Assembly (NCBI GenBank): GCA_041658685.1
Contig: JBAZZS010000007.1
Coordinates: 1 to 24,112, forward strand
From: Candidatus Gracilibacteria bacterium
Lineage (GTDB): Bacteria > Patescibacteriota > Gracilibacteria > UBA1369 > UBA12473
Direction of reading: 5' to 3'
Length of the DNA: 24,112 nt
Shown here in pieces: positions 1 to 7,755 of this stretch (within the stretch, counting starts at the first letter, position 1; each line of letters opens with the position of its first letter). The notes below the pieces were generated by a model that was not told the origin of the DNA, searched no databases, and saw only the letters and a list, made by a program, of their open reading frames with translations. A program made the translations under genes and the position numbers.

Positions 1-99
1 AAAGGTTTTAATACACCTAAGTCTCTTTTTGCTTGGATCGAAGGGTTTTGTAAGTACAAAAAATCCATCACTTGCAATCCAAAAAATCAACCAAATTAA
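1..99 (+). CDS. Possible 3' end of a gene cut by the window edge
   Basis: Frame 1 is open from the first base to a TAA at 97-99 and gives 32 residues, including TPKSLFAWIEGF. I do not recognise a family. An open frame this short in A/T-rich DNA can occur by chance, so this is only a candidate. No other gene occupies 1-136 on either strand. Confidence 0.2.
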   Translation, partial: KGFNTPKSLFAWIEGFCKYKKSITCNPKNQPN

Positions 100-136
100 T
101 TTAACTATCCCGCCAGGGCAGAGTTTTTAATGTCGC

Positions 137-745
137 CTACTTTGATTTTTTTACATGCCTCCACACCACCCATCCCCCTCCCACCACAATCACAGCCAAA
201 ACCGCGAGGTCGATGGTTTCGCTATATTTGATGACGGTGTTCCAGTTTTGCATGAGCTTGAACCCGACCCAGGCCAAAAATGTGTTCCATAAGCCGGCGC
301 CGAGCAGGGTGTAGAGGCAAAATTTCCACAGTTTCATGCGACTCAATCCCGCGGGCAAGGAGATGAGATGCCTCACAATCGGAATGAATCGGCTGATGAA
401 AATTGTGGGTTCGCCGTGGCGCTGAAAAAAGCGTTCGGTTTGGTGTAAATGCGTCTCGTTAAGTAAAAAATAGCGGCCATAGCGCTTGAGAAATGGATTC
501 CCGCCGTAGAGGCCGATCCAATACGAGAGCATTGAGCCGATTAGACTTCCGGTTGTGCTGGCGAGAATCACGCCCAGCCATGTGAATTTTCCATCTGCGA
601 TTAAAAATCCGGCAAACGGCATCACGGCTTCGCTGGGCACGGGGAAAACCATGCTTTCCAGGATCATCAAGAGCGTCACGCCGGTATAACCTGCGATTTC
701 GATGAATCGAGTAATGTGTTCGGCAAGAAATTCGGTGAGGCCCAT
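137..745 (-). CDS. DedA-family integral membrane protein
   Basis: This 202-residue protein belongs to the DedA/VTT family of inner-membrane proteins, which act in lipid carrier (undecaprenyl-phosphate or phospholipid) recycling and membrane homeostasis. The family signatures are visible: FPVPSEAV at residues 34-41 with the conserved acidic E39, a glycine-rich second half-hairpin (GSLIGSMLSYWIG, 66-78), and SRFIPIVRH (118-126) followed by PAG at 131-133 and GLWN at 151-154. R119 and R125 match the conserved arginines. Hydrophobic segments lie near 20-50, 57-80, 142-163 and 178-196, and the tail is basic. The length is normal for the family. The start is supported by an extended -10 box only six bases upstream, which suggests a leaderless message. 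The gene stands alone and diverges from the HNH gene. The substrate cannot be told from sequence. Confidence 0.9.
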   Translation of the reverse strand: MGLTEFLAEHITRFIEIAGYTGVTLLMILESMVFPVPSEAVMPFAGFLIADGKFTWLGVILASTTGSLIGSMLSYWIGLYGGNPFLKRYGRYFLLNETHLHQTERFFQRHGEPTIFISRFIPIVRHLISLPAGLSRMKLWKFCLYTLLGAGLWNTFLAWVGFKLMQNWNTVIKYSETIDLAVLAVIVVGGGWVVWRHVKKSK

Positions 746-751
746 GTGGGG

Positions 752-760
752 AGTATAGCA
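752..760 (-). promoter_or_regulatory. Extended -10 promoter of the DedA gene (leaderless)
   Basis: On the minus strand the sequence reads TGCTATACT, a good extended -10 (TGnTATAAT-like). Six bases separate it from the ATG of the DedA gene, so transcription should begin at or next to the A of the start codon. No -35 hexamer is evident. Confidence 0.5.
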
Positions 761-917
761 CGCACGGAGCGAAGCGCAGTGTTATTTGTCATCCTTCCGA
801 CTTGATCGGGGACCGGGTAATTAGGTGAGCGCATACTCACCCATAAAACAACCTTTATTTTTCGCTATAGAAAATGAGAAATTTTGAATTTTTTCCTGGA
901 TTTCCTGAGGTGATTCT

Positions 918-926
918 TGGTAAAAT
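918..926 (+). promoter_or_regulatory. Putative extended -10 upstream of the HNH gene
   Basis: TGGTAAAAT matches an extended -10 and ends 26 bases before the ATG at 953. No convincing -35 is seen. The rest of 746-952 holds a GC-rich repeat remnant near 761-780 followed by A/T-rich DNA. Confidence 0.35.
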
Positions 927-952
927 TTAAGCGTTAATTTAACCTGTTATTT

Positions 953-1876
953 ATGGAAAATTCAATTGCGAAAATTTCGGATCAAGCATTACTTAAACTC
1001 TGCGACAAATTTGGCAAACAAGCACTGTTTTGGCGTAGGAAATTTATCGGCCTTTTGCCTGAAGTGGATAAACGGCGGCTTTATGAAAAACGTGGATGTT
1101 CAAGTATTTTTGAATTTGCGGCCAAACTCGCGGGACTCTCTGCCGAGCAGGTGAGGGTGGTGCTGAGACTGGAAAAACGATTCGAAGATAAGCCGGTTTT
1201 AAAAAATCTTCTTGTGGAAGGCCGTGTGAGCGTAAATAAGTTGGCGCGCGTGGTTTCGATTGCGACGGTAGAGAATGAAAGTGAGTTGGCGGAAAAAATA
1301 AAAATTTTGTCACAAAAAGCGCTGGAAACGCTGGCGCGAGACGAGCGAATGGCATCTCAATGTGGTAGCGATCTTCAAAATCAAAATGGCTTAAATAAGC
1401 CAAAAATCGAACCAAGAAGTCTGCGCGCGCAGAACACACCGGGCACGCAGCCACGCATGAAGCGTAGCGGAATGCGCTTTCCCTTTCCCTGTATTTTGCA
1501 TTTTTCTCTTTCCGACGAAGTTATCGCAACGCTCAATTGTCTTCACGCGCAAGGTCACGACGTTAATAAAATTCTTTTGGAACTTTTAAAACAACGAAAA
1601 GAAAAAATTGAACAAGAAAAAGAGACGATTGCTCAAAATGCACCAGAGATAGCCTCTCGCTACATTCCTGTTCGTGTGAAAGCCATCCTTAAGGAAGAGT
1701 ATGGCCAAAAGTGTTCCATTCCAACGTGCCGAAAATCCGCCTGTAATATCCATCACTTGCAACGATTCGCGCTCGCGCATACGCATGATCCTCGTTACAT
1801 GGCGCCGCTTTGCCGGGAACATCATCAGATTGCGCATGCCGTGGATCAGAAGTATCTGGAAATGCGATCGCCATGA
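953..1876 (+). CDS. HNH endonuclease domain protein with DUF222-like N-terminus
   Basis: The 307-residue product has an all-helical N-terminal part (about 10-130) resembling the DUF222-type region that often precedes HNH nucleases, with the pattern G-C-S-S-I-F-E-F and later NLLVEGRVSVNKLARV. The C-terminal HNH domain spans about 250-296: zinc-type cysteines C254 and C259, the catalytic-type HH pair at 267-268, then LCREHH (286-291) and H295. This predicts a metal-dependent DNA endonuclease. Its substrate is unknown, and such genes are often selfish or linked to mobile DNA. Residues 135-178 are odd: low complexity, with DNA palindromes at 1387-1402, 1421-1432 and 1454-1476. They look like an in-frame repeat insertion in the linker. 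No Shine-Dalgarno precedes the ATG. A repeat element follows immediately. Confidence 0.75.
   Translation: MENSIAKISDQALLKLCDKFGKQALFWRRKFIGLLPEVDKRRLYEKRGCSSIFEFAAKLAGLSAEQVRVVLRLEKRFEDKPVLKNLLVEGRVSVNKLARVVSIATVENESELAEKIKILSQKALETLARDERMASQCGSDLQNQNGLNKPKIEPRSLRAQNTPGTQPRMKRSGMRFPFPCILHFSLSDEVIATLNCLHAQGHDVNKILLELLKQRKEKIEQEKETIAQNAPEIASRYIPVRVKAILKEEYGQKCSIPTCRKSACNIHHLQRFALAHTHDPRYMAPLCREHHQIAHAVDQKYLEMRSP
1454..1476. repeat. GC-rich imperfect palindrome inside the HNH gene
   Basis: CGCAT and ATGCG flank a core GAAGCGTAGCGGA, translated as part of RMKRSGMR. A related word, CATTCCGCTGCGCTTTG, occurs on the other strand at 11998-12014, and similar cores lie at 761-780, 2031-2048 and 19280-19304. 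This marks a dispersed short repeat that has landed in frame in a protein linker. Confidence 0.5.
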
Positions 1877-1898
1877 TTGGCTGAAATGCGGAAGAGAA

Positions 1899-2051
1899 GA
1901 GCTCACTTCGCTGGCGCTACGTGAGTAGTGCGCTAACTGCCAATCAAAACGCGTTGCTGTGAGACCCTCCGTTCGCCTTGCGGCTCACTACGTGTCTGCT
2001 TGTCGAACCACACATTCAAGGCTAAGCTCACGCATGGAGCGGAGTGCGCTC
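1899..2051. repeat. MITE-like element with ~26-bp imperfect terminal inverted repeats
   Basis: The left arm at 1899-1925 begins GAGCTCACTTCGCT and ends ACGTGAG. The right arm at 2027-2051, read in reverse complement, begins GAGCGCACTCCGCT and ends GCGTGAG. The arms enclose about 100 bp with no ORF. The element fills most of the 202-bp gap between the HNH gene and dnaG. A near copy of the left arm lies at 19280-19304. No target-site duplication was identified, so mobility is an inference. Confidence 0.5.
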
Positions 2052-2078
2052 CCCTGAATTTTTTTTTAACCTCTACGC

Positions 2079-3866
2079 ATGCCCGACATCGTGCTCGACA
2101 TCAAGTCGCGCCTCAATATCGAAGATGTGGTTTCGCGCTATGTTCCGCTCAAGCGAACGGGCCGCAGTCTCAAGGCGTGCTGTCCGTTTCATGCGGAAAA
2201 AACGCCCAGTTTTGTGGTGAGCCCGGAGCGTCAACTCGCGTATTGTTTTGGCTGTCACAAGGGCGGGGATATGTTTGCGTTTATTCAGGAAATCGAAGGG
2301 CTCGACTTTAAAGGTGCGATTGATCTTTTGGCCGATATTGCGGGCATTGATAAGGCGATGTATCAGGAACATTTCAATGCGGCGCCAAAAATTTCCAAGG
2401 ACCACAAAGTTGAGTTGTACGGCATCAATAATTCGGCGCGTGATTTTTATTCGAATTTTTTGTGGACCACCAAAGAGGGCAAAGACGTTCTCAATTATCT
2501 CGAGAAACGCGCTATCACGGCACAGACGATTCGTGATTTTGAGATCGGATTGTCGCCGGATTCCTTTGAGGCCACGTCAGCCGCACTTTTCCAAAAAAAT
2601 CATTCCAAACAAGATCTCCTTGAGCTCGGTTTGCTCATTTCCAAAGATACGAATGGCGAAAAAACTCACGATCGATTCCGCGGAAGACTCATGTTTCCGA
2701 TTTGGGACAATCAGGGACGGATTGTGGGGTTTGGTGGCCGGGCGCTTAAGCCGGATGACGAACCCAAGTATCTCAATTCGCCGGAATCGGTGATTTATCA
2801 TAAAGGTGATACGATTTATGGCTACCATAAGGCAAAAGCCGCGATTCGAAAGGACGACCTTGTGATTGTGGTGGAAGGCTATATGGATCTTATCGCGTCC
2901 CATCAGGCCGGCATCACCAATGTGGTGGCGAGTTCAGGGACCGCGTTCACCCCCGAGCAATTTAAGGTGCTCACGCGCTTGACTAAGAATGTGGCGTTGT
3001 CGTTTGATACGGATCGAGCAGGGGAGGAGGCGCTCATGCGCGCGGTTTTGTTGGGCCAAACATTTAATTTGAACATGCGTGTGATTCGCGTACCGGATGG
3101 AAAAGATCCGGATGAGTGTATTAAAAAAGATCCCGAACTCTGGAAACAAGCGATTCAAACGGCCCCGAATTATCTCGATTATTATCTCAAGGAAGCGGGG
3201 AAACGATTCCCGATTCAAGACATTGAAGGCAAAAAACAGGCGTGTGCGTTCTTTTTGCCGTTGCTCAAACATGCGTCGTCATTGGAACAGGATCATTTTA
3301 TTCGTGAATTGGGGTTTTTGCTTCAGACCGACCCCCAATTTATTTATGATGAGTTCAATCGGGTGAAAAAAATGCCGTCTTATGAAAAGTCTCCGGCACG
3401 AGAAACGTCCAAGACCAAAGCCTCCGGAATTCCGGCCAAAGCCACTTTCAGCCAAGCCGAGTATCTTTTGGGCTTGTTACTGCGGTTTCCTACTAAAGTG
3501 ACGGTTGAGGCGGTTTCGCTCCCGGATGAGGTGTTTGACGAACGTACTAAAAAGATTTACAAACGGGTGGCTGATCTTTATAATAGCGCCGCTTTTAACG
3601 ATGCCGTTTTGGTTCTTGGGGCGTTGGACGAAGAGGAAAAGAGGTATTTTGAGGCCATGATGATTTTTGCTGAAATGAGGAACGCAGAGCTATCGGATGA
3701 CCTTCTTGCCGAGGAAATTCGGAAGGCTGCCAAGCAAACGCTTCTCGCCCGCAAAGAAAATGAAGCTGTGCGACTTATGCACGAAATTCGCGTGGCGCAG
3801 GACGAAAAAGATGTTGACCGTGAACGGGAATTGTTTCAAAAGTACTCTTGCTTGTATCAATCCTAA
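2079..3866 (+). CDS. dnaG: DNA primase
   Basis: DnaG makes the RNA primers for leading- and lagging-strand synthesis and docks on the replicative helicase. The 595-residue protein has normal length. The N-terminal CHC2 zinc-binding domain shows C35, H38, C56 and C59 (CPFH and CFGCHKGGD). The central RNA polymerase domain contains FRGRLMFPIWD and GFGGRALKPDDEPKYLNSPE. The Toprim fold has VEGYMDL with catalytic E266 and the metal-binding SFDTDRAG with D310 and D312. The last 150 residues are helical and more divergent, as expected for the helicase-binding domain. The ATG at 2079 gives the canonical IPxxVxxDIxxRxxIxxVVxxYVxLKR-like beginning. It is followed after six bases by rpoD, the same order as the classical macromolecular-synthesis operon. 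No Shine-Dalgarno is visible. Confidence 0.97.
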   Translation: MPDIVLDIKSRLNIEDVVSRYVPLKRTGRSLKACCPFHAEKTPSFVVSPERQLAYCFGCHKGGDMFAFIQEIEGLDFKGAIDLLADIAGIDKAMYQEHFNAAPKISKDHKVELYGINNSARDFYSNFLWTTKEGKDVLNYLEKRAITAQTIRDFEIGLSPDSFEATSAALFQKNHSKQDLLELGLLISKDTNGEKTHDRFRGRLMFPIWDNQGRIVGFGGRALKPDDEPKYLNSPESVIYHKGDTIYGYHKAKAAIRKDDLVIVVEGYMDLIASHQAGITNVVASSGTAFTPEQFKVLTRLTKNVALSFDTDRAGEEALMRAVLLGQTFNLNMRVIRVPDGKDPDECIKKDPELWKQAIQTAPNYLDYYLKEAGKRFPIQDIEGKKQACAFFLPLLKHASSLEQDHFIRELGFLLQTDPQFIYDEFNRVKKMPSYEKSPARETSKTKASGIPAKATFSQAEYLLGLLLRFPTKVTVEAVSLPDEVFDERTKKIYKRVADLYNSAAFNDAVLVLGALDEEEKRYFEAMMIFAEMRNAELSDDLLAEEIRKAAKQTLLARKENEAVRLMHEIRVAQDEKDVDRERELFQKYSCLYQS

Positions 3867-3872
3867 GACCTT

Positions 3873-5111
3873 ATGGCTCGAACTCGAAAATTCATCTCGC
3901 ATTTTACGGACGAAAAGCTCGCCAAATATCCGCCCGAAGTTCGTAAATTGGTGGAAAAAGGTCGCGAGCGCGGTTTTGTTACGCAACAGGAATTGTTGCA
4001 AGCGATTCCGAATATTGAAGAAGATGTGTTGCTTCTCGATGAGGTTTACACGTTATTTCTGGATTTGGGGGTGGATGTTTTGGATGTGAAAGATCATCTT
4101 ATTTGGGATAAAACAAAGGAAGAAGAAGTGAAGCCGGAAAAAGGGAAAGGGAAGAAGGGGAAAAAAGAAAAAGCGGGAACAGAAAAGGAAGAAAAAGAGG
4201 GAGACGTGGGGGATGAAGAATTGGAAAAGGAGGAAGCGTTGACTTCCGAGGAAGTGGATAAAAAAGCGCGCAAAGAAGTGGAACTTTCCGAAATTGCCAA
4301 TGATTCGATCCGCATGTATTTGTGTGAAATCGGGAAAGTGGATTTGTTGAATGCCAAGGAAGAGGCGGATTTGGCTCGTCGCATCAAGCGCGGGGATCAA
4401 TCTGCCAAAAAACAGTTGGCGGAAGCCAATTTGCGCTTAGTGGTGAGCATTGCGAAAAAATACATTGGTCGAGGGTTGTCGTTCCTCGATTTGATTCAAG
4501 AAGGAAATATTGGTTTGTTCCGCGCGGTAGAGAAATTTGATCCGGATCGCGGGTTTAAATTTTCCACGTATGCGACGTGGTGGATTCGTCAGGCCATCAC
4601 TCGCGCCATTGCGGATCAGGCGCGCACCATTCGCATCCCGGTGCACATGGTGGAAACCATCAACAAACTCACGCATACGCAACGTCGTTTGGTTCAAGAG
4701 TTGGGTCGTGAACCGTTGGTGGAAGAGTTGGCGGTTGAAATGGCCATGGACATCAAGAAAGTGCGTCATATTCTTAAGATTTCTCAGGATATTGTGTCCT
4801 TAGAGGCTCCGGTGGGTTCCGAGGAAGACAGCAAGCTCGGGGATTTTATCGAAGACAGCGATTCGTTGTCTCCTGCGGATCTTACCAATCGCAACATCAT
4901 CAAGGAAAATATACGTGTGATGCTTCAATATCTCTCGCCTCGTGAAAGGAAGATCATTGAAATGCGTTTTGGTTTGAAAGATGGGATCGGGCATACGTTG
5001 GAAGAAGTGGGACAGGAATTCGGAGTCACTCGCGAACGTATTCGTCAGATTGAGGCCAAGGTTTTACAAAAACTCAAAGAACATCCGACCAGTATTAAAA
5101 TTCGTCTTTAA
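3873..5111 (+). CDS. rpoD: Primary RNA polymerase sigma factor (sigma-70/RpoD)
   Basis: This 412-residue sigma factor directs RNA polymerase core to housekeeping promoters. A region 1.1-like domain occupies about 15-72, followed by a highly charged Lys/Glu linker (80-137). Region 1.2 includes DSIRMYLCEIG (144-154). Region 2 is almost invariant: ANLRLVVSIAKKYIGRGL (185-202), DLIQEGNIGL, KFSTYATWWIRQAI (229-242, the -10 recognition and melting segment). Region 3 follows with IRIPVHMVETINKL. Region 4 carries the -35-reading helix-turn-helix (TLEEVGQEFGVTRERIRQIEAKVLQKL, about 375-401). It starts six bases after dnaG and precedes greA by 23 bases, so one transcript is likely. TTGACA and TATAAT-like boxes elsewhere in the window agree with this specificity. 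Confidence 0.97.
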   Translation: MARTRKFISHFTDEKLAKYPPEVRKLVEKGRERGFVTQQELLQAIPNIEEDVLLLDEVYTLFLDLGVDVLDVKDHLIWDKTKEEEVKPEKGKGKKGKKEKAGTEKEEKEGDVGDEELEKEEALTSEEVDKKARKEVELSEIANDSIRMYLCEIGKVDLLNAKEEADLARRIKRGDQSAKKQLAEANLRLVVSIAKKYIGRGLSFLDLIQEGNIGLFRAVEKFDPDRGFKFSTYATWWIRQAITRAIADQARTIRIPVHMVETINKLTHTQRRLVQELGREPLVEELAVEMAMDIKKVRHILKISQDIVSLEAPVGSEEDSKLGDFIEDSDSLSPADLTNRNIIKENIRVMLQYLSPRERKIIEMRFGLKDGIGHTLEEVGQEFGVTRERIRQIEAKVLQKLKEHPTSIKIRL

Positions 5112-5134
5112 TTTAATCCTTTAATTTTTCTTCA

Positions 5135-5698
5135 ATGACTTCCACAAAAAAAACCGCAGTTGATCCTAAAGTGATTACAAAAAGCGCGGGCCCGGCCGTT
5201 CCGCTTCCTCCGCCGCTTCAAACCGATGATGACAAGGCCACGTTTGTGACCAAAGACGGTTTGAAACAGATTCAAGATGAATTGGATGAGTTGAGAGATG
5301 TGCGTCGCCGAGAAGTGGCGGGTCGTTTGCAAGAAGCCATCAGTTACGGGGATCTTTCCGAGAATTCCGAGTACGAAGAAGCCAAAAATGAACAGGCGTT
5401 TGTGGAGGGCCGCATTTTGGAATTGGAAGAAAAAATTAAACATGCCAAGATCATCACTCATAAACATGGGAAAGTGGTGGAATTGGGGAGTGTGGTTGGC
5501 ATTAAACGTATCAAACCTCGCGAAGGCGAACGAGAAGAATTCACGATTGTGGGTTCCACGGAAGCGGATCCGCTCAATCAACGCATTTCCAATGAATCTC
5601 CGATCGGCGCTGCGGTGTTGGATCACAAAGTCGGAGATGAAGTCGAAGCGCGTACTCCGGGAGGCAAGGTAACGTACGAGATTGTGAGTTTGAAATAA
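5135..5698 (+). CDS. greA: Transcription elongation factor GreA with N-terminal extension
   Basis: GreA enters the secondary channel of backtracked RNA polymerase and stimulates transcript cleavage. The protein is 187 residues, about 30 longer than the usual 158. Residues 1-33 form a Lys/Pro-rich disordered extension (AGPAVPLPPPLQ) before the family start at ATFVTKDGLKQI. The antiparallel coiled coil covers about 36-108 with the catalytic tip YGDLSENSEY (71-80), where D73 and E76 correspond to the Mg-binding acidic residues. The C-terminal FKBP-like domain (113-186) ends with NESPIGAAVLDHKVGDEV and TPGGKVTYEIVSL. No internal Met offers a shorter start, so the extension is probably real. The upstream leader has TTTAATTTTT and no Shine-Dalgarno. 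The stop lies one base from that of the convergent SemiSWEET gene. Confidence 0.95.
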   Translation: MTSTKKTAVDPKVITKSAGPAVPLPPPLQTDDDKATFVTKDGLKQIQDELDELRDVRRREVAGRLQEAISYGDLSENSEYEEAKNEQAFVEGRILELEEKIKHAKIITHKHGKVVELGSVVGIKRIKPREGEREEFTIVGSTEADPLNQRISNESPIGAAVLDHKVGDEVEARTPGGKVTYEIVSLK

Positions 5699-5699
5699 T

Positions 5700-5954
5700 T
5701 TATTTGTAAATCAATTTCGCAACAATCAGCGCTAAGACAAGGCTTGTTTCAAGTCCATTCATGACGATGATGGGCATTTCTTTGATTCCAACTCCATAGA
5801 TAAAATAGAGCAAAAGGCCCACTAATAAGCTGAGCGTCCACGGTAACGAAATATCTTTCGTGGATTTTGTTTTCCACGCTTGGAAAACTTGTGGAGTTAA
5901 GGCTACGGAGATTATGAATCCTGATAAATATCCAATGAATTGAATGGGATCCAT
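5700..5954 (-). CDS. SemiSWEET-type (PQ-loop) sugar transporter
   Basis: An 84-residue, three-helix membrane protein of the MtN3/saliva/SemiSWEET family. Bacterial SemiSWEETs dimerise to form a passive sugar uniporter. The PQ motif is in VALTPQVFQAWKTKSTKDIS (residues 18-37), and TKSTKDISLPW is the typical loop between helices 1 and 2. The helices lie at about 4-25, 36-56 and 60-82, with a conserved-looking N66 in helix 3. It is the last gene of the leftward lgt block, 12 bases after the preceding stop, and converges on greA. Sugar import would suit an organism with limited biosynthesis, but the substrate is not predictable. Confidence 0.85.
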   Translation of the reverse strand: MDPIQFIGYLSGFIISVALTPQVFQAWKTKSTKDISLPWTLSLLVGLLLYFIYGVGIKEMPIIVMNGLETSLVLALIVAKLIYK

Positions 5955-5966
5955 TTTTGGGTTGTT

Positions 5967-6548
5967 TTAAAAAACACTAACCTTAAAAGAGCTATTGAAT
6001 GCGTGACAAAAACATCCATAGTCCTGGCTCGACACCGAAACCAAACCCATACACTCTTCTTTAAAGAAAGGGATATTTATTTGTATGTTATTAAGAAATT
6101 GCCAGTCTACAACATCGGGAGGAAGCATTACGTAAATAAGAAATGGGGCCGTAAGTATAAGCAAAATCGATACGGCATAAAATAATTTACGTTTATTGGT
6201 TTTTCGAAAAGCGATCATAAAAAAAACGGAAATCCATAACAGTGGAATTCCGTATAATTTTGGACGAGAATCGTAAAGTCTCGTAAAATCAAAAATAAAG
6301 AAAAATGATAATATGAAATACATTATGATTCCAATAATCCGGAAAATGTTTTCGCGATGATTGATCGATTTTTTCTCTTTTAAAAAAATATATATTTTAT
6401 ATACACAAAAAAGTACAACAAGGAGCAAAATAAATAGACCAACAAGACCTAAAAGTGAAATAAATCGATGCACACCGGTTGGTTGAGACAGAGCAGCTTC
6501 AGCCTCTGGACTAATAATAAGTTGACTTATATATATTCTATTCATCAT
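5967..6548 (-). CDS. Unknown integral membrane protein, AT-rich gene
   Basis: This 193-residue protein is not recognised. Four hydrophobic segments lie at about 31-54, 69-88, 99-114 and 122-142. The first follows a short polar N-terminus and the second is flanked by lysines. The C-terminal 50 residues are soluble-looking and include EECMGLVSVSSQDYGCFCH (164-182), with three cysteines and a histidine that could bind metal or form disulfides. The start is an ATG-ATG pair two bases after the upstream stop, so translational coupling is likely. The DNA is visibly more A/T-rich than its neighbours, with long A and T runs near 6360-6420, perhaps from transfer or relaxed selection. It may be a lineage-specific envelope protein. 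Confidence 0.6.
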   Translation of the reverse strand: MMNRIYISQLIISPEAEAALSQPTGVHRFISLLGLVGLFILLLVVLFCVYKIYIFLKEKKSINHRENIFRIIGIIMYFILSFFFIFDFTRLYDSRPKLYGIPLLWISVFFMIAFRKTNKRKLFYAVSILLILTAPFLIYVMLPPDVVDWQFLNNIQINIPFFKEECMGLVSVSSQDYGCFCHAFNSSFKVSVF

Positions 6549-6550
6549 GG

Positions 6551-6961
6551 TTATCTTTTCTTTTTTGGCAAATAGCTCTTCAATTTGTTGAGGCGTTTGT
6601 TTTCTTCAATGATTTTTGGCAAAACGACGTTGAAACGGTAGATGCATCGTCCCACATACGCCAAAAAGCTTAAAAAGAAGAGGACCAATAAAAATCGCAT
6701 GCTGATGAAGGGGAGGTTTTCATAACGAATCCACAACAACACAAAACCCACGATTCCGAAGGCGCGCAAGTGGCCTCCCACGTGTGGCAACGTGAGTTTG
6801 AGGCTGGAGCGAAGCGGGTGACGGCGAATCCAGGATTCCAGATAAAAAGATCCGACAATCAACACGAGAAATAATACAAGGCACGGGATCATGTAACGAA
6901 ACGACGATCCGGGAAAGCGATCAAAAAGATAAGAAAGACTGAAAAGTTTGCCGAGATTCAT
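6551..6961 (-). CDS. Unknown three-helix membrane protein coupled to lgt
   Basis: A 136-residue protein with hydrophobic segments at about 22-43, 65-80 and 86-107 and a strongly basic, probably cytoplasmic tail ending SYLPKKKR. No family is recognised. The start codon overlaps the lgt stop as ATGA, which implies translational coupling with lgt and a shared envelope-related role. A GC-rich patch around 6810 (reading RRHPLRSSLKL) lies between the first two segments. Confidence 0.6.
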   Translation of the reverse strand: MNLGKLFSLSYLFDRFPGSSFRYMIPCLVLFLVLIVGSFYLESWIRRHPLRSSLKLTLPHVGGHLRAFGIVGFVLLWIRYENLPFISMRFLLVLFFLSFLAYVGRCIYRFNVVLPKIIEENKRLNKLKSYLPKKKR

Positions 6962-7752
6962 AAATTGGAATCGTTAGAGGGTAAAGGATTTTTGACTTTT
7001 TTATACAGGAAATGCGCGGTGACGACAAATAAAACAAAGGAAGTGATATACCCGATGCGTACGGGGCCGAATTGCAAGGTGTCGTCCCCTCGGAAAAATT
7101 CAATGATGAAACGAGACAGTGCATAGGCGTTGACCGCGAATAGGGTCCAGTTTTTTTCTTCCACTAAAAAAGGGCATTTTTTTTGAACGTATTTTTTGGT
7201 GGTGAGGATGAGCAAAATAGCGAGAAAAGAATATATTTGAGTGGGGTGAACCGGCACCGTGTATTTGACGTTGGTGCTTTCAAATGAGATGCCCCAGGGC
7301 AAAATGGTTTCATGTCCGTAGCCTTGGCCATCCATGAGTTGCCCGATATTTCCGATCATGATGCCCACGAAAAAGGGGATGATCATGGCATTGATCCAAT
7401 CGCCGAGTTTTTCATGATTTAGACGACAGTGATAATAAAGAAAAAGTAAGGCTCCGATCACGCCTCCCCAAAAGGAAAAGCCCGGTGTCCAGAAAAAAAT
7501 CACATGTTTTAAAAATCCTCCGATGGAGAGTGGACTGAAATAGCCCCAATTGGTGATAAAAAACGTGATTCGCGAGAACAGTATGATCCCGACCAATAAA
7601 CTGAGGCTGTGCTCCAGGATGAGATTTAAATTGAGACGTTCGTATTTGGCTTTTTTAAGGAAAATTAAAGTGCCCAATATAAATCCGATAAGGCTGACGG
7701 CCCAGAGGGAAAGAATGGTGAACGGTCCGATTTCAAAGAGGATGGGGAGCAT
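6958..7752 (-). CDS. lgt: Lgt-family protein (prolipoprotein diacylglyceryl transferase), divergent active site
   Basis: Lgt transfers diacylglycerol from phosphatidylglycerol to the lipobox cysteine of prolipoproteins. The 264-residue protein keeps the family framework: FEIGPFTI at the start, TPGFSFWGGVIGA (89-101), VHPTQIYS (168-175), SRFIIEFFRGDD (213-224), and about seven membrane helices. The normally near-invariant signature G-R-x-G-N-F-x-N-x-E-x-x-G reads GNIGQLMDGQGYG at 134-146: Arg, Asn, Asn and Glu are replaced by N135, Q138, D141 and Q143. The histidine of the usual SFHGG is W95. R214 and the HPTQ motif remain. It may have altered lipid specificity, low activity or a non-catalytic role. 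It starts three bases after the upstream gene. Confidence 0.85.
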   Translation of the reverse strand: MLPILFEIGPFTILSLWAVSLIGFILGTLIFLKKAKYERLNLNLILEHSLSLLVGIILFSRITFFITNWGYFSPLSIGGFLKHVIFFWTPGFSFWGGVIGALLFLYYHCRLNHEKLGDWINAMIIPFFVGIMIGNIGQLMDGQGYGHETILPWGISFESTNVKYTVPVHPTQIYSFLAILLILTTKKYVQKKCPFLVEEKNWTLFAVNAYALSRFIIEFFRGDDTLQFGPVRIGYITSFVLFVVTAHFLYKKVKNPLPSNDSNL

Positions 7753-7755
7753 AAA

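Noticed and set aside
3873..5698. Alternative genetic code (UGA as Gly or Trp)
   Set aside because: rpoD and greA read fully with standard codons, and the HNH gene, lgt and the gene upstream of lgt terminate at TGA at the expected family or operon positions.
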